Shown: positions 45,633 through 56,426, counted from the stretch's first letter. The stretch is DNA of 64,000 nt from Deltaproteobacteria bacterium (GCA_015493475.1 WGDC01000089.1:18784-82783), one strand, 5' to 3'. Notes: a model not told the origin generated them from the sequence alone. Program-made: numbers and translations.

Positions 45633-47486
45633 TTGAATACCTTTTATAAGAATCTCAGCCTTTGGCTCGTGATAGGACTTGTCGTGGTCTTCTTGTTCAA
45701 TCTGTTCAACAAGCCACATACCAATGTCAAGGAGATAACCTACACGGCATTCCTCAATAACGTGGAGAAAGGGAAAGTCGCCAAGGTCGTAATACAAAAC
45801 GAAAAGGTGGAAGGGGTTTACAAAAACCAGCAGAAATTCCGCACGGCCATTCCATTCCAGGACAGGGACCTTATACCAGAGCTGAAAAAGAAGGGCGTTA
45901 CCATACAGGTAAAACCCGTGGAAGAGACGCCATGGTACCTGACTCTCCTCATTTCGTGGTTCCCCATGCTACTACTGATTGGGGTCTGGATATTCTTCAT
46001 GCGACAGATGCAGACAGGAGGCGGCCGGGCCATGTCCTTTGGCCGAAGCAAGGCCAAGATGCTTAACGGACAAAGCATAAACGTTACATTCAAAGACGTT
46101 GCAGGCGTCGATGAGGCCAAGGAAGAGCTCTCCGAGGTGATAGATTTTCTCAAAGACCCCCAAAAATTTACAAAGCTTGGGGGCAGAATCCCAAAGGGAG
46201 TGCTGCTCGTGGGCCCGCCCGGAACAGGAAAAACCCTGCTTGCAAAGGCCATTGCGGGAGAGGCTGGAGTACCCTTCTTTAGCATCAGTGGCTCCGACTT
46301 TGTAGAGATGTTCGTAGGCGTAGGGGCCTCGAGGGTACGTGATCTCTTTCTGCAGGCCAAGAAACACGCCCCCTGTATCATTTTCATAGATGAGATAGAC
46401 GCCGTTGGCCGGCACAGAGGCGCCGGTCTGGGCGGAGGACACGATGAGCGTGAGCAGACGCTGAACCAGCTCCTCGTTGAGATGGACGGTTTCGAGACCT
46501 CTGAAGGAGTTATTGTCATATCGGCCACCAACAGGCCGGACGTGCTTGACCCTGCCCTCCTGCGTCCAGGCCGTTTTGACCGGCAGGTCGTGGTGCCCGT
46601 ACCTGACGTAAGGGGCCGGGAGGCGATTCTCAAGGTCTATGCGTCCAAAACTCCCATTTCAGACGACGTTGACATATCCATTATCGCGAAGGGGACGCCA
46701 GGGTTTTCAGGCGCAGACCTTGAAAATCTGGTTAACGAAGCGGCACTCATAGCGGCCAGGGCCAACAAGGACAAGGTAGAAATGGAGGACTTTGAAAAGG
46801 CCAAGGATAAGGTGCTCATGGGGGTTGAGAGGAAAAGCCTTATAATGTCCGACAAGGAAAAAAAGATCACGGCCTACCACGAAGCCGGCCACTGCCTCAT
46901 GGCCAAGCTCCTGCCAGGGACTGATCCTGTCCACAAGGTCACAATCATACCGAGAGGCAGAGCCCTTGGCCTCACCCAACAACTGCCAGAAGACGAAAGA
47001 CATACATATCCGCGTTCCTACCTTATGAACAACCTGGCGATCCTTCTCGGAGGAAGGGTGGCTGAGGAACTCATTTTTAAAGACTACACCACCGGCGCGG
47101 GCAACGACATTGAGCGCGTCTCCTCCCTTGCAAGAAAGATGGTCTGCGAATGGGGAATGAGTGACGAAATAGGGCCGGTCGCCTTCCAGAAACAGAACGA
47201 CGAGGTATTTCTTGGCCGGGACTTCGGCCACGTCAGGGAATACAGCGAGGCCACAGCCAAGAAGATAGACATGGCCGTTACAAATATCGTGACGGAGACC
47301 TACGACAAGACGAAACGACTTCTTACAGAAAACATAGAGTGCCTGCACCAAATTGCCGAGGGACTCCTTGACAAAGAAACCCTTGATAGCAAGGATATTG
47401 ACGAGATACTTGGTAATTGCCGAGAAGAAGAAAAGGACATAGTACCTGAAAAAGCAGAGGAAAGCGACGGTCCTTCTGATCAATGA
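45633..47486 (+). CDS. ftsH: ATP-dependent zinc metalloprotease FtsH
   Basis: Membrane-anchored AAA+ protease that degrades misfolded membrane proteins and regulators. The 617-aa protein has two transmembrane segments (about 8-25 and 104-124), Walker A GPPGTGKT near 195-202, Walker [12 protein letters not shown], the second region of homology [20 protein letters not shown] and the zinc site [12 protein letters not shown]. The TTG start at 45633 follows GGAGGAAC by 6 nt. It heads ftsH-folP-cdaA-cdaR-glmM, where genes overlap or abut. Confidence 0.96.
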   Translation: MNTFYKNLSLWLVIGLVVVFLFNLFNKPHTNVKEITYTAFLNNVEKGKVAKVVIQNEKVEGVYKNQQKFRTAIPFQDRDLIPELKKKGVTIQVKPVEETPWYLTLLISWFPMLLLIGVWIFFMRQMQTGGGRAMSFGRSKAKMLNGQSINVTFKDVAGVDEAKEELSEVIDFLKDPQKFTKLGGRIPKGVLLVGPPGTGKTLLAKAIAGEAGVPFFSISGSDFVEMFVGVGASRVRDLFLQAKKHAPCIIFIDEIDAVGRHRGAGLGGGHDEREQTLNQLLVEMDGFETSEGVIVISATNRPDVLDPALLRPGRFDRQVVVPVPDVRGREAILKVYASKTPISDDVDISIIAKGTPGFSGADLENLVNEAALIAARANKDKVEMEDFEKAKDKVLMGVERKSLIMSDKEKKITAYHEAGHCLMAKLLPGTDPVHKVTIIPRGRALGLTQQLPEDERHTYPRSYLMNNLAILLGGRVAEELIFKDYTTGAGNDIERVSSLARKMVCEWGMSDEIGPVAFQKQNDEVFLGRDFGHVREYSEATAKKIDMAVTNIVTETYDKTKRLLTENIECLHQIAEGLLDKETLDSKDIDEILGNCREEEKDIVPEKAEESDGPSDQ

Positions 47487-48343
47487 CCAGTTTCGCCATA
47501 AAATGTAAACATGTTGATCTACATACCCTAAAACACACCATAGTAATGGGGGTCCTAAATGTGACCCCCGACTCCTTTTCAGACGGCGGACTCTTCGTTA
47601 CAGACACCGCCGTCATCTCCCATACCAAAAGGCTCATTTCAGGCGGAGCGCATATCATAGACGTCGGCGGAGAATCGTCCCGTCCGTTTTCCGAGCCTGT
47701 TTCCCCGGAACTGGAACTCGGCAGAATCATCCCGGCAATACGGGCAATAAGATCCTTCTCGGACATACCTATTTCTGTTGATACCACCAAGGCTGAGGTT
47801 GCGGAAAGGGCCATAGACGAGGGGGCCGACATGGTGAATGACATTAGCGCACTGAGATTCGACAAAAATATGTCGGATGTTGTGGCGCAAAGGGGTGTCC
47901 CGGTCGTGCTTATGCACATGAAAGGGACGCCCGGAAACATGCAGGTGGCTCCCTGCTATAAAGACGTAATTGGCGAAATTCACGACTTTTTCAGGAAACG
48001 GATAAACTTTTGCATGGAAAGGGGCATCACCAGGGAACAGATAATCATTGATCCAGGCATTGGTTTTGGAAAACGTTTTCAGGATAATCTCGACATAATA
48101 AACAACATCGGGGCCTTTCTCGACCTGGGGCAACCCGTTCTCGTGGGACCGTCGAGAAAGGCCTTCCTGGGCTGCATTACCAACCGGGAAACTCCGAGCC
48201 AACGTGACAATGCCACGTGCGGCGCAGCAGTGGTTGCCGTATTAAACGGGGCATCCATGGTGAGGGTGCATGAACCCGATTGCGTTGTTGACGCCCTTAA
48301 GGTGGCCTGCGCACTGAGGATGAGGAAAGGGGCATCAGACTGA
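47483..48343 (+). CDS. folP: Dihydropteroate synthase
   Basis: Joins p-aminobenzoate to the pterin pyrophosphate for folate. The 286-aa TIM barrel has VMGVLNVTPDSFSDGG (29-44), IIDVGGESSRPFSEPV, ISVDTTKAEVAERAI, VLMHMKGTPGNMQ, IIDPGIGFGKRFQDNL and LVGPSRKAFLG. It overlaps ftsH by 4 nt, a linkage seen widely in proteobacteria. Confidence 0.95.
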   Translation: MTSFAIKCKHVDLHTLKHTIVMGVLNVTPDSFSDGGLFVTDTAVISHTKRLISGGAHIIDVGGESSRPFSEPVSPELELGRIIPAIRAIRSFSDIPISVDTTKAEVAERAIDEGADMVNDISALRFDKNMSDVVAQRGVPVVLMHMKGTPGNMQVAPCYKDVIGEIHDFFRKRINFCMERGITREQIIIDPGIGFGKRFQDNLDIINNIGAFLDLGQPVLVGPSRKAFLGCITNRETPSQRDNATCGAAVVAVLNGASMVRVHEPDCVVDALKVACALRMRKGASD

Positions 48344-49137
48344 TGGGCACCCTGCACCACTTTCTTCCCATGCTGCGGTGGCAGGACGTGGCAGATATCC
48401 TGCTTGTAGCCTTCATAATCTACAGGATCATGGTGCTCATCAGAGGCACCAGGGCGGTCCAGATGGCTGCCGGCCTCGGGGTCATTATCCTTATATACTT
48501 TGTAGCGAAGCAGCTTCAGCTCTACACACTCCACTGGCTGCTCGGTACAGCGCTCAGTTCCATTTTCCTTCTCGTGGTAATCGTTTTTCAGGACGATATC
48601 AGGCGGGTGCTTACCCAGTTCGGCCAACCTCCCTTTCTCCGCTACAAGGTAAAAACCTTCCACGCCCTGGAAGAGGTGGCCAAGGCCGCCTCGGAAATGT
48701 CCCAGGCAAAAACGGGTGCCCTTATGGTGCTTGAACGCACAATCGGACTTAACGAATACATAGAGACAGGCACAAAGATAGATGCCGAAGTAAGCCGCAT
48801 GCTCCTGAATACCGTTTTTGCAAAATGCACTCCCCTGCACGACGGTGCCGTGATAATACAGGGAGGGCGGCTGGCAGCAGCCGGCTGCGTTCTTCCCCTC
48901 ACATCCAACCCGGCCATAAGCAGGAGGCTCGGAACGAGACACAGGGCCGGTATAGGAATTACCGAGCAAACAGATGCCGTAACGGTAATCGTTTCTGAAG
49001 AAACTGGGGCCATATCCGTGGCCATAGCAGGCAGAATCACAAGAGATATCAATGCGCAAATACTTAGGCGCATTCTCCACAACAGCTTTGCTGCTGAGGA
49101 AAAAGAGGCGCCGCGCTGGCGCTTGAGGTCAAGATAA
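48343..49137 (+). CDS. cdaA: Diadenylate cyclase CdaA
   Basis: Makes c-di-AMP from two ATP. The 264-aa protein has three N-terminal hydrophobic segments (about 15-90). The DAC domain has the catalytic LHDGAVIIQGGRLAAAGCVLPL (DGA motif) and GTRHRAGIGITEQTDAVTVIVSEETGAISVA (RHR motif). It shares one base with the folP stop and abuts cdaR. With CdaR and GlmM next to it, this is the conserved cdaA-cdaR-glmM module coupling c-di-AMP to cell-wall synthesis. Confidence 0.95.
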   Translation: MGTLHHFLPMLRWQDVADILLVAFIIYRIMVLIRGTRAVQMAAGLGVIILIYFVAKQLQLYTLHWLLGTALSSIFLLVVIVFQDDIRRVLTQFGQPPFLRYKVKTFHALEEVAKAASEMSQAKTGALMVLERTIGLNEYIETGTKIDAEVSRMLLNTVFAKCTPLHDGAVIIQGGRLAAAGCVLPLTSNPAISRRLGTRHRAGIGITEQTDAVTVIVSEETGAISVAIAGRITRDINAQILRRILHNSFAAEEKEAPRWRLRSR

Positions 49138-50064
49138 ATGAACTGGCGCGATATATTCATAAGGGACTGGCACCTAAAAATCTTGGCCCTGGCCTTTTCA
49201 ATAACGCTCTGGTCCTTTGTGGTGGGACAGGAAAAGGCCGAGATAGCACTTTCCGTTCCCATAGAAATTATAAACCTCCCGTCTCACCTGGTAATAGCCA
49301 ACGACATACCCTCTGACATTCAGGTGCGAGTCTTTGGCCGCCGGTCCATAATAAAAAACATTGCAGCCCAAAATCTCACCAAGGTAATCGATTTAAGGGA
49401 TGCAACACCTGGCAAGATGCTGATCCACCTCGCTGCCGATGACTTTTCCCTGCCCGGAGGGGTCAAGGTCCTGAGAATCAAGCCGAGTATCATCGAAATA
49501 GAACTCCAGCCACTCCTTAGAAAGACCGTGCCAGTAAAGGCGATCCTTATTCACAAGCCTGCCCAAGGCTACGAGGTGGCGAGCATTATTGTACGGCCCC
49601 TTGCCACCCAGATAAGCGGCCCCGCCAAGGTGGTGGCCTCCATAAAAGTTCTCAAACTGTCGCCAGTGGACCTTTCGGGTGCAAGAAAGACTTTCACGGC
49701 CATTGCCACCCCGGAACTCGGTAACATGAGGATCAGCGTTGAGGGGACATCAAGGTTCGAGGTCACTGTTTACATAAGGCCCCAAAAAGGAACCAGGAAG
49801 ATAAAACACGTGCCCGTGCGCATATTCCAGGGACCCTACAAGGTCTCTGTATGGCCAACGGAGGTGACAGTCAAGCTATGTGGAGAGATACCGGCCTTGA
49901 ACAAGCTTCGGATTGAGGATATCAATGTGAGTGTCAACGCCACGTCCCTTGCCCCCGGGAGATATATAATGGCCCCAAGGGCCAAGGGACCTCCTGGCTT
50001 TGAATGTCTTGAGATTATTCCCAAGAGGGTGAAGGTAAAAATATCAAGGGAGAAAATCAGATGA
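49138..50064 (+). CDS. cdaR: CdaR/YbbR-domain regulator of CdaA
   Basis: A 308-aa membrane-anchored protein: one N-terminal transmembrane segment ([18 protein letters not shown], about 15-32), then YbbR-type beta domains (about 40-120, 125-205 and 215-305). It shows repeated patterns such as [13 protein letters not shown] and [13 protein letters not shown]. CdaR homologs bind CdaA and modulate its cyclase. It starts directly after the cdaA stop and overlaps glmM by 4 nt. Confidence 0.88.
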   Translation: MNWRDIFIRDWHLKILALAFSITLWSFVVGQEKAEIALSVPIEIINLPSHLVIANDIPSDIQVRVFGRRSIIKNIAAQNLTKVIDLRDATPGKMLIHLAADDFSLPGGVKVLRIKPSIIEIELQPLLRKTVPVKAILIHKPAQGYEVASIIVRPLATQISGPAKVVASIKVLKLSPVDLSGARKTFTAIATPELGNMRISVEGTSRFEVTVYIRPQKGTRKIKHVPVRIFQGPYKVSVWPTEVTVKLCGEIPALNKLRIEDINVSVNATSLAPGRYIMAPRAKGPPGFECLEIIPKRVKVKISREKIR

Positions 50065-51419
50065 GGCGTCTTTTTGGAACCGATGGGGTCAGAGGGCTTG
50101 CAAATGTTTACCCCATGACTACTGATGTCGCAATGAATCTTGGACGGGCTGTGGCGTATGTGTTCAAAAGTGAAAAAAACAGGAATCCGAGAATACTCAT
50201 TGGAAAAGACACGAGGCTTTCATGCTACATGCTTGAAAACGCCATGGCGGCCGGCATATGTTCCATGGGAGTGGACGTGCTACTTGTGGGGCCGATGCCC
50301 ACGCCTGCAATCGCCTTTTTGACGGAAAGCATGCGAGCGGATGCAGGTGTAGTCATCTCCGCATCCCATAATCCCTTCCAGGATAACGGTATAAAGCTCT
50401 TTTCCCACGACGGATTCAAGCTTCCTGACCGGGTGGAGGCTAGAATCGAGGAGCTCATGGAGTCCCCCACCCTTTCACGGGAAATGCCTACGGGGAAAGA
50501 GGTAGGCAAGGCGTACCGTATAGACGATGCAAGGGGCCGGTACATCGTCTTTGCCAAACACACCTTTCCCAAGAAACTGACCCTGGACGGTCTCAAAATA
50601 GTGCTTGACTGTGCCAACGGCGCCACCTACAAAGTGGCCCCTGCCGTGTTCGAGGAGCTTGGCGCAGAGGTGATAAAAATCGGAGTTGAACCTAACGGCA
50701 TAAACATAAACGAGAGGTGCGGAGCGCTTTACCCGGAGCTCTTGCAGGAACTTGTGCGCGCAAGCGGTGCCGACATGGGCATTGCCCTTGACGGGGACGG
50801 CGACAGGGTAATCGTGGTTGATGAAAGGGGAAACGTGGTTGACGGCGACCACATCATAGCCATCTGCGCCAAGGATATGATCGAGAACAAGAAACTCAAC
50901 TACAATACCGTGGTCGCCACTGTCATGAGCAACATGGGTCTGGAAAAGGCGCTTAAAAAAATGGGAGGCCGGCTCGTGCGCACTAAGGTTGGGGACCGTT
51001 ACGTGGTGGAAACAATGAGGGAAAAAGGCTACAATTTTGGAGGCGAGCAATCAGGCCACCTCATCTTCATGGACCACATCACCACAGGAGACGGCATCCT
51101 GGCGGCACTTCAGCTCCTCGCTGTCATGCAGCGCACTCGGCGCCCCCTTTCGGAACTCGCCTCTGTAATGGAGACCTTTCCCCAGGTGCTATACAATGTG
51201 GGGATAGAGCAAAAAAGGCCCGTTGATGACATTCCAGGCCTTGAACAACTGCAGAGGGACCTGTGCCAGAGCCTCGACAACAGAGGCAGGATACTTATCC
51301 GCCCGTCCGGCACAGAACCAGTAATCAGGATTATGGTGGAAGGAGAAGACCAGAACGAGATTGAAGAAATTGCGAAGCAGTTGTCTTCACACATAGAAAA
51401 GGCATGTGGTGATGCATAA
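50061..51419 (+). CDS. glmM: Phosphoglucosamine mutase
   Basis: Converts glucosamine-6-phosphate to glucosamine-1-phosphate for UDP-GlcNAc and peptidoglycan. The 452-aa protein has the start [13 protein letters not shown], the catalytic phosphoserine loop [16 protein letters not shown], metal loop [14 protein letters not shown], sugar loop GGEQSGH and the phosphate-binding loop [16 protein letters not shown]. It is the last gene of the ftsH operon. GlmM activity is known to be affected by CdaA in some bacteria. Confidence 0.96.
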   Translation: MRRLFGTDGVRGLANVYPMTTDVAMNLGRAVAYVFKSEKNRNPRILIGKDTRLSCYMLENAMAAGICSMGVDVLLVGPMPTPAIAFLTESMRADAGVVISASHNPFQDNGIKLFSHDGFKLPDRVEARIEELMESPTLSREMPTGKEVGKAYRIDDARGRYIVFAKHTFPKKLTLDGLKIVLDCANGATYKVAPAVFEELGAEVIKIGVEPNGININERCGALYPELLQELVRASGADMGIALDGDGDRVIVVDERGNVVDGDHIIAICAKDMIENKKLNYNTVVATVMSNMGLEKALKKMGGRLVRTKVGDRYVVETMREKGYNFGGEQSGHLIFMDHITTGDGILAALQLLAVMQRTRRPLSELASVMETFPQVLYNVGIEQKRPVDDIPGLEQLQRDLCQSLDNRGRILIRPSGTEPVIRIMVEGEDQNEIEEIAKQLSSHIEKACGDA

Positions 51420-51452
51420 AAATGTAAAGATGGGACAGCCAGCAGACAGGTG

Positions 51453-52178
51453 TCAGCATCTGCCTTTTTGGAACAGGACCATGACCCTTTGGTGTTCCAG
51501 TACAGGCAGGACCAAATCCTTAACGTGAATGCGCAGCCCCGCCCTTCTCGCCCTCCCTGCTATCAAAGCCGTTTCCTGCCTTGCACAAGGACCCTTAAGC
51601 GAAGCAATCATTCCATCCATGGAAATAACGGGAATGGAAAGGTCAAGGAGCCAGCCAAGACTACCGGCCGCCTGACTAACCACCACGTCAAAGCCTGCCG
51701 GAGGCATGTCCTTAGGCCTTGTACCGGGCATCAATCTTCCCTCTTCTATTTGCAGGCCCGACAGGTTGAGAAGAGAAGAGACATACCTCAGGAAGGAACA
51801 TTTCTTTTTTACTGCCTCTGACAGCACGACCTGAAGCTCCGGCCTCAAAATCTTGAGAAGCAACCCCGGGACCCCAGGACCGCTGCCTATGTCCAAGATC
51901 TCTATAGCGCCTTGGCCCAAGAACTTTTCGAAAATGAGTGAGTCTCCGAGATGCTTGTAAACAAGCTCCTCCTCATCCCTTATACCGCTGAGATTTATGG
52001 ACTTGTTCCACTCGCAGAGGGTTGAAAAGTAAGTGGATAGATTTTCTGCCCGTCCACTGTCTAGTGTGACGTGGAAGGCCCCGGAAATCCTGCCTATGGC
52101 TTCAGCCAGCCTCTGGAAGCTGCTGTTCGTCTGCAAGGTTCCCAAAAGAAGAGTATCTACCAACAAAGGCGAGGACAA
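51453..52178 (-). CDS. rsmG: 16S rRNA (guanine527-N7)-methyltransferase
   Basis: The SAM domain is clear: WNKSINLSGIRDEEELVYKHLGDSL, LDIGSGPGVPGLLLKILRP, SEAVKKKCSFLRYVS and VVSQAAGS. The frame has no ATG or GTG before the conserved core; TTG codons at 52178, 52166, 52145 and 52136 are candidates. The first would give 241 aa and overlap dnaB by 77 nt, the last about 35 nt. Usual RsmG proteins are about 205-240 aa, so all are possible. This gene is normally near gidA or parAB, not dnaB. Confidence 0.88.
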   Translation of the reverse strand: MSSPLLVDTLLLGTLQTNSSFQRLAEAIGRISGAFHVTLDSGRAENLSTYFSTLCEWNKSINLSGIRDEEELVYKHLGDSLIFEKFLGQGAIEILDIGSGPGVPGLLLKILRPELQVVLSEAVKKKCSFLRYVSSLLNLSGLQIEEGRLMPGTRPKDMPPAGFDVVVSQAAGSLGWLLDLSIPVISMDGMIASLKGPCARQETALIAGRARRAGLRIHVKDLVLPVLEHQRVMVLFQKGRC

Positions 52179-53481
52179 CGGTTCCCGTTGGACCGTTTCT
52201 CTGCTTGGCCACTATTATCTCGGCCTTGCCCCGGCGCGGATTGTTCTCGTCCCTGTTATATACCTCGTCCCTGTATATGAAGGCTATGATATCGGCGTCC
52301 TGCTCTATTGCCCCTGATTCCCTAAGGTCCGACATCTGGGGACGCTTGTTCGGCCTGTCCTCAACCTTCCTGTTAAGCTGAGAAAGCGCGATAACAGGAA
52401 CGTGCAGCTCCTTGGCCATGGCCTTCAATGATCTTGATATCTCGGAAATTTCCTGTTCCCTCCGCTCAGCACCGCTCCTTCCCTGCATAAGCTGCAAGTA
52501 ATCAACGATGACAAGGCCGATCCCTTGGTCGCTTTTTAGCCTCCTTGCCTTGGCCCGCATTTCCAGGACACCAAGGGCCGGGGTGTCATCTATAAAAAGT
52601 GAGGCCCGCGAAAGGCTGCCAGCGGCGTTTATAAGCCTCGGCCAGTCTTCCCTGCTGAGAAAACCGGTCCGCACCTTGTGGGCATCGACCATGGCCTCTG
52701 AACAAAGCATCCTGAGGGCAAGCTGCTCCTTTGACATCTCCAAGGAAAAAACGGCCGTGGGTATGTTGTTATCCACCGCTGCGTGCTGGGCGATGTTGAG
52801 AGCGAAGGCTGTCTTGCCCATTGAGGGCCTTCCCGCAATAATTATCAGGTCAGACGGCTGAAACCCGGCGGTAAGCTTGTCGAGTTCATGGAAGCCAGAC
52901 GGGACTCCGGTTACTAACTCCCGTTTCTCATAAAGGTCCTCCACCTTCTGGATACTATCCTTGATAATATCCTTAAGTCTGTGGAAGGACTGCTTTATCT
53001 TCGCCTGAGAAAGCTCAAAGACAGCGCTTTCTGCGTACTCTAGAATATCATCCACATCTTCCGCCTCTTCGTAACACATGGAGACAATATCAGAGCCTTT
53101 ATTTATAAGCCTCCTGAGTATGGCCTTGTCCCTGACTATCCTGGCGTAGTAATCTACATTTGAGGCAACTGGCACCGTTTCGGTAAGCTCTGCAAGATAA
53201 ACAGCCCCGCCTACGGCGTCGAGCTGTCCCTTGCGCTTGAGTTCATTGTGAACCGTCACTAAGTCCTGGGGCTCATTCCTGTCAAACAGGTCAATGATTG
53301 CCGAATAGATAATAGAGTGGCGTTCCTTGTAAAAGTCATCCGGTTCAAGGATTTCGAGCACCTTAAGAAGCGCTCCCGCCTCGATGAGGATACAGCCAAG
53401 GACACACTGCTCCGCTTCGATATTCTGGGGCGGGATCCGGAACTGGTCCCGCTTGAGCCTCTTTATCTCGGCAGTTTTCAC
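52102..53481 (-). CDS. dnaB: Replicative DNA helicase DnaB
   Basis: A 459-aa hexameric fork helicase. The N-terminal domain begins with IPPQNIEAEQCVLGCIL. The RecA-type C-terminal domain has the Walker A AGRPSMGKTAFALNIA, Walker B LVIVDYLQLM and the sensor region IALSQLNRKVEDR, followed by LRESGAIEQDADIIAFIYRDE. No intein is present. It lies 15 nt after rplI on the minus strand, a classic rpsF-rpsR-rplI-dnaB arrangement. Confidence 0.97.
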   Translation of the reverse strand: MKTAEIKRLKRDQFRIPPQNIEAEQCVLGCILIEAGALLKVLEILEPDDFYKERHSIIYSAIIDLFDRNEPQDLVTVHNELKRKGQLDAVGGAVYLAELTETVPVASNVDYYARIVRDKAILRRLINKGSDIVSMCYEEAEDVDDILEYAESAVFELSQAKIKQSFHRLKDIIKDSIQKVEDLYEKRELVTGVPSGFHELDKLTAGFQPSDLIIIAGRPSMGKTAFALNIAQHAAVDNNIPTAVFSLEMSKEQLALRMLCSEAMVDAHKVRTGFLSREDWPRLINAAGSLSRASLFIDDTPALGVLEMRAKARRLKSDQGIGLVIVDYLQLMQGRSGAERREQEISEISRSLKAMAKELHVPVIALSQLNRKVEDRPNKRPQMSDLRESGAIEQDADIIAFIYRDEVYNRDENNPRRGKAEIIVAKQRNGPTGTVVLAFVGRYSSFGNLADEQQLPEAG

Positions 53482-53496
53482 ACTACTTCTCTATTG

Positions 53497-53940
53497 TCAG
53501 GCTGGAACGACCTTGACCTTTACTGAAGCAGTGACATCCGGGCTCAACTTAACAGGAATTTCATAGTCCCCGAGCGCCTTTATCGGCTCGGGCAGAACTA
53601 TTTTCTTTCTATCTACCTGGTAGCCCTTCTCCTCTATAGCCCTGGCAATATCCATGGAGGTTACCGATCCGTAGAGCTTTTCCTCCTCTCCAACTTTTAC
53701 CGGAATCTCTATATCGAGCTTGGAAAGCTGCTCTGACAAGGCCTCGAATTCCTGGCGCACCTTTGCAGCCCTTTCCAATATTGCGGCGCGCTGCTTTTCT
53801 ATCTGAACAAGATTTTTTTTGTTGGCAACAATGGCGATGCCCTTTGGAATAAGATAGTTCCTGGCATAGCCATTAGAGACGTTGACAATATCCCCCGCCC
53901 TGCCAAGGCTTTCTATGCTTTCATTCAAAATTACTTCCAT
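53497..53940 (-). CDS. rplI: 50S ribosomal protein L9
   Basis: A 147-aa protein with the signature LGRAGDIVNVSNGYARNYLIPKG near the N-terminus, a central long helix (about 40-75) and the C-terminal domain EEKLYGSVTSMDIARAIEEKG. Full length for the family. It follows DUF2232 by 72 nt and precedes dnaB. Confidence 0.97.
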   Translation of the reverse strand: MEVILNESIESLGRAGDIVNVSNGYARNYLIPKGIAIVANKKNLVQIEKQRAAILERAAKVRQEFEALSEQLSKLDIEIPVKVGEEEKLYGSVTSMDIARAIEEKGYQVDRKKIVLPEPIKALGDYEIPVKLSPDVTASVKVKVVPA

Positions 53941-54012
53941 GACTATTATCCTCCAAAATAACCGAAGTTAAAATCGATCTACCATCTTAAATATTGCCTT
54001 CGCCCCGATCCC

Positions 54013-55008
54013 TCAGTCATCCTTGGGGGTCATCCTGTCTGTGATACGCTTTCTGAAATCGAACCAGTTGTCCATCAGTCCTGTAAATACCACGAGAAGC
54101 AGGCCGTACCACTCTATACCAATTAACGCGTACACAAGATAACGTATATACACGGGGGTCTGCATTATTTTAAAGAAAAATTGGATGACCGAAAAGCCCT
54201 GGACCAAATAAAAGACACTTGCCACAAGTACGCCATTCTTACCTATCAACCCCCAGGGCTCGCTATGCACAAGGGCCATAAAACCGAACAAGATGAACCA
54301 CCATACAAGGAGCCAGGGCATGCGCCACAGATGAAACTGGGGGACAAGCCTTGCTGCCCTTCCCTTGATTTCGTTTATCTTCATGAAAACCAAGGTATTC
54401 ATCAGGCTGAGAAAAACAAAGACACTGCACACAATCCCCGGGAAATAGGCCACCAGCGTCTGCCTTACCTGAAGAATCATATCATCGAGTTGTACCGGAA
54501 GATCCGCCTGCGCATTTTTCTTGTAGAGCGCAACAGCCTTATCATACTCTGCGGTCATGGATGACACCATCTTCATGTAGACATCATGAATCTTCCACCC
54601 GGAGGAAATTTCCATGACAACAACAGACATGGCTATAATGGCAAGGGACATCACAAGTACCGTCTTGGGTGCGTCTACTGACTTCCATACGGAAATAAGC
54701 AGCACTCCGCATATAACCACAGCCTGGGCAAGCACCAGGGAAGACACGGCCATGCCGGCCAAAGTAAAAAGCAGGCTGCCTGCAACATAGACCATGAGCA
54801 ACAGGAGGAGCCGTGCCTCGAAGGGAGGCTGATTCAGGTAAGCGGCAGCTACCCCTGGCATGAAAAGCTGCAAGATGGAATTAAGGCCGGACAGCAGGCA
54901 GGGCAAAACGAGCGCACCAACCGCCACACTGGTATCCGTCAGCAGCGTTCCTTTCCCGTGTCCTTTGCCTCTTGTTTGATCGGAATTCACGCCATCAGAC
55001 AATCTCAT
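54013..55008 (-). CDS. DUF2232 integral membrane protein
   Basis: A 331-aa polytopic protein with about eight hydrophobic segments. It matches DUF2232 (YybS-like) in context and pattern ([44 protein letters not shown]-like [10 protein letters not shown]). It overlaps rpsR by 4 nt and precedes rplI, the position this family occupies in Firmicutes and Deltaproteobacteria. It may be a scaffold or transport protein; role unknown. Confidence 0.8.
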   Translation of the reverse strand: MRLSDGVNSDQTRGKGHGKGTLLTDTSVAVGALVLPCLLSGLNSILQLFMPGVAAAYLNQPPFEARLLLLLMVYVAGSLLFTLAGMAVSSLVLAQAVVICGVLLISVWKSVDAPKTVLVMSLAIIAMSVVVMEISSGWKIHDVYMKMVSSMTAEYDKAVALYKKNAQADLPVQLDDMILQVRQTLVAYFPGIVCSVFVFLSLMNTLVFMKINEIKGRAARLVPQFHLWRMPWLLVWWFILFGFMALVHSEPWGLIGKNGVLVASVFYLVQGFSVIQFFFKIMQTPVYIRYLVYALIGIEWYGLLLVVFTGLMDNWFDFRKRITDRMTPKDD

Positions 55009-55268
55009 TCAATGGCGTGTCCAGACGTAAAGGGCAACAGCGCCATGATCCGGGCCTTTTTTATCTCGTTGGTAAGACGCCTTTGGTGCCGGGCACAGGT
55101 TCCTGTTACCCGCCTTGGCAGTATCTTGCCCCTTTCGGTAATGAATCCCCTAAGCAGTTCAGGTTTCTTATAGTCCGCCACAAGGGACTTGTCTGCACAA
55201 AACCTGCAAACCTTTCTTCTCACATATATTCTGCGCCGTTTATATCTGTTCTGCTGCGGACGTTGCAT
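55005..55268 (-). CDS. rpsR: 30S ribosomal protein S18
   Basis: An 87-aa protein with [61 protein letters not shown], all family marks. It has four Cys in CRFC and related positions, possibly a zinc-binding (C+) version. It abuts rpsF (stop at 55269) and overlaps DUF2232 by 4 nt. No ssb gene sits between rpsF and rpsR. Confidence 0.97.
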   Translation of the reverse strand: MQRPQQNRYKRRRIYVRRKVCRFCADKSLVADYKKPELLRGFITERGKILPRRVTGTCARHQRRLTNEIKKARIMALLPFTSGHAIE

Positions 55269-55679
55269 CTATTCCTCCTTCCCTTCAGCCGTGGTCCCGG
55301 CCTCTTCGGTCCCGGCCTTCCCTCCGACATCTTCCTCTTCAGTAACCTTCTCGGCGTATTTCTTCGACGCCTCGACAGGATCAAACTCGTCATCGAGCTT
55401 TGTGGTCATAAACTTAAGGACACCTTCATCGAGCCTGAAGTTCCTGCTCAGTTCCTCTATAGCGCTACCAGGCGCCCCAAAATCCATGACAACGTAATAA
55501 CCCTGAGCCTGTTTCTGGACCTTGTATGCCAGTTTCCTGAGCGGCCACTCATCGATATTTACGATTTGGCCCTGGTCTTTCTTGATGATACCGGAAAATT
55601 TCTCAATAGCGTTCTTCCTCTCCTCACTGCTGAGATCAGGGTGAAGAAGGAACATGGTCTCGTAATGACGCAATTTCAT
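55269..55679 (-). CDS. rpsF: 30S ribosomal protein S6
   Basis: A 136-aa protein: YETMFLLHPDLSSEERKNAIEKF, GQIVNIDEWPLRKLAYKVQKQ and YYVVMDFGAPGSAIEELSRNFRLDEGVLKF. The C-terminal 35 residues are an acidic tail rich in Glu, Gly and Thr (EEDVGGKAGTEEAGTTAEGKEE). An acidic tail is where RimK-type enzymes add glutamate in E. coli. First gene of the rpsF-rpsR-DUF2232-rplI-dnaB-rsmG unit. Confidence 0.97.
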   Translation of the reverse strand: MKLRHYETMFLLHPDLSSEERKNAIEKFSGIIKKDQGQIVNIDEWPLRKLAYKVQKQAQGYYVVMDFGAPGSAIEELSRNFRLDEGVLKFMTTKLDDEFDPVEASKKYAEKVTEEEDVGGKAGTEEAGTTAEGKEE

Positions 55680-55749
55680 ATAATTGCCCCCTTTCGGTCA
55701 ATTCTCTGGCCCTGCTCCATATTCAGGGCAAGGAGGATAAGATTACGCC

Positions 55750-55778
55750 TTTAAAAACCATCTCCGGAAAAAAGTCAA
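55750..55778 (-). promoter_or_regulatory. Sigma-70-type promoter for the rpsF operon
   Basis: On the minus strand, TTGACT (55773-55778), a 17-bp spacer and TTTAAA (55750-55755), about 70 nt upstream of the rpsF ATG. The following leader contains a small CCCTG/CAGGG hairpin that could relate to S6:S18 autoregulation, but the known motif's bulge was not recognised. Confidence 0.55.
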
Positions 55779-55967
55779 GACGTATAAGCGATTTTTTGAA
55801 CAGCGCCGCCTTGCGTTCGATGGATGGCATAACTATTTTAATTCAAAACAAAATCTGTCCTTCAGCCTTTACCCCATTAATAGCAACGACCTGATCAAAC
55901 CTGACAGGGGATGAAAGTCAGTGAAAGGGACGAGTCTGAATCCATAAAGCAGAAAGGAACAGTGAGT

Positions 55968-56402
55968 ATGCCAGTGATCAAGATCGGTATATCTAAGGAA
56001 ATCAACAAGCTTCGCAGGGAATTTAACGAGATCATGGACGAAATGTTCCGTATTCCTTATGGGACCATGACCAGTACCGGTAACTGGATCCCGGCCATAG
56101 ACATATATGCGGATGCATCCTGCGTGTATGTAGTGGCCGATCTGGCGGGAGTGGATTCAGACGGCCTGGAGCTCATGCTTGAAGGCCAGTTTCTAAGGAT
56201 GTCTGGTAAAAGGCATCCCCCGCTATCCATCAAAAACAAGAGATTTTTCCAGATGGAGGTGGAATACGGACCATTTGAGAGGGTAATCAGAATTCCCATC
56301 CCCGTGAAGGCTGAAAGGACCAGCGCCAAGATAGAAAATGGCCTGCTTGTTGTACGTTTCAACAGGCAAGGAAACGACAGTATGCAGATAAAGATAAAAT
56401 AA
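55968..56402 (+). CDS. Hsp20/alpha-crystallin small heat-shock protein
   Basis: About 144 aa from ATG 55968 (AAAGGAAC 10 nt upstream). The alpha-crystallin domain has WIPAIDIYADASCVYVVADLAGV, LEGQFLRMSGKRH and the conserved GPFERVIRIPIPVKAERTSAKIENGLLVVRF. An ATP-independent holdase that keeps unfolded proteins soluble. It stands just upstream of lon (24 nt) and probably forms a proteostasis operon with it. Confidence 0.92.
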   Translation: MPVIKIGISKEINKLRREFNEIMDEMFRIPYGTMTSTGNWIPAIDIYADASCVYVVADLAGVDSDGLELMLEGQFLRMSGKRHPPLSIKNKRFFQMEVEYGPFERVIRIPIPVKAERTSAKIENGLLVVRFNRQGNDSMQIKIK

Positions 56403-56426
56403 AGGGTAAGTAAAGCAGGAGAGGCA

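Noticed and set aside
55862..55905. CCCCATTA resembling a sigma-32 -10 box upstream of hsp20
   Set aside because: No matching CTTGAAA element at the right distance; heat-shock promoter not supported.
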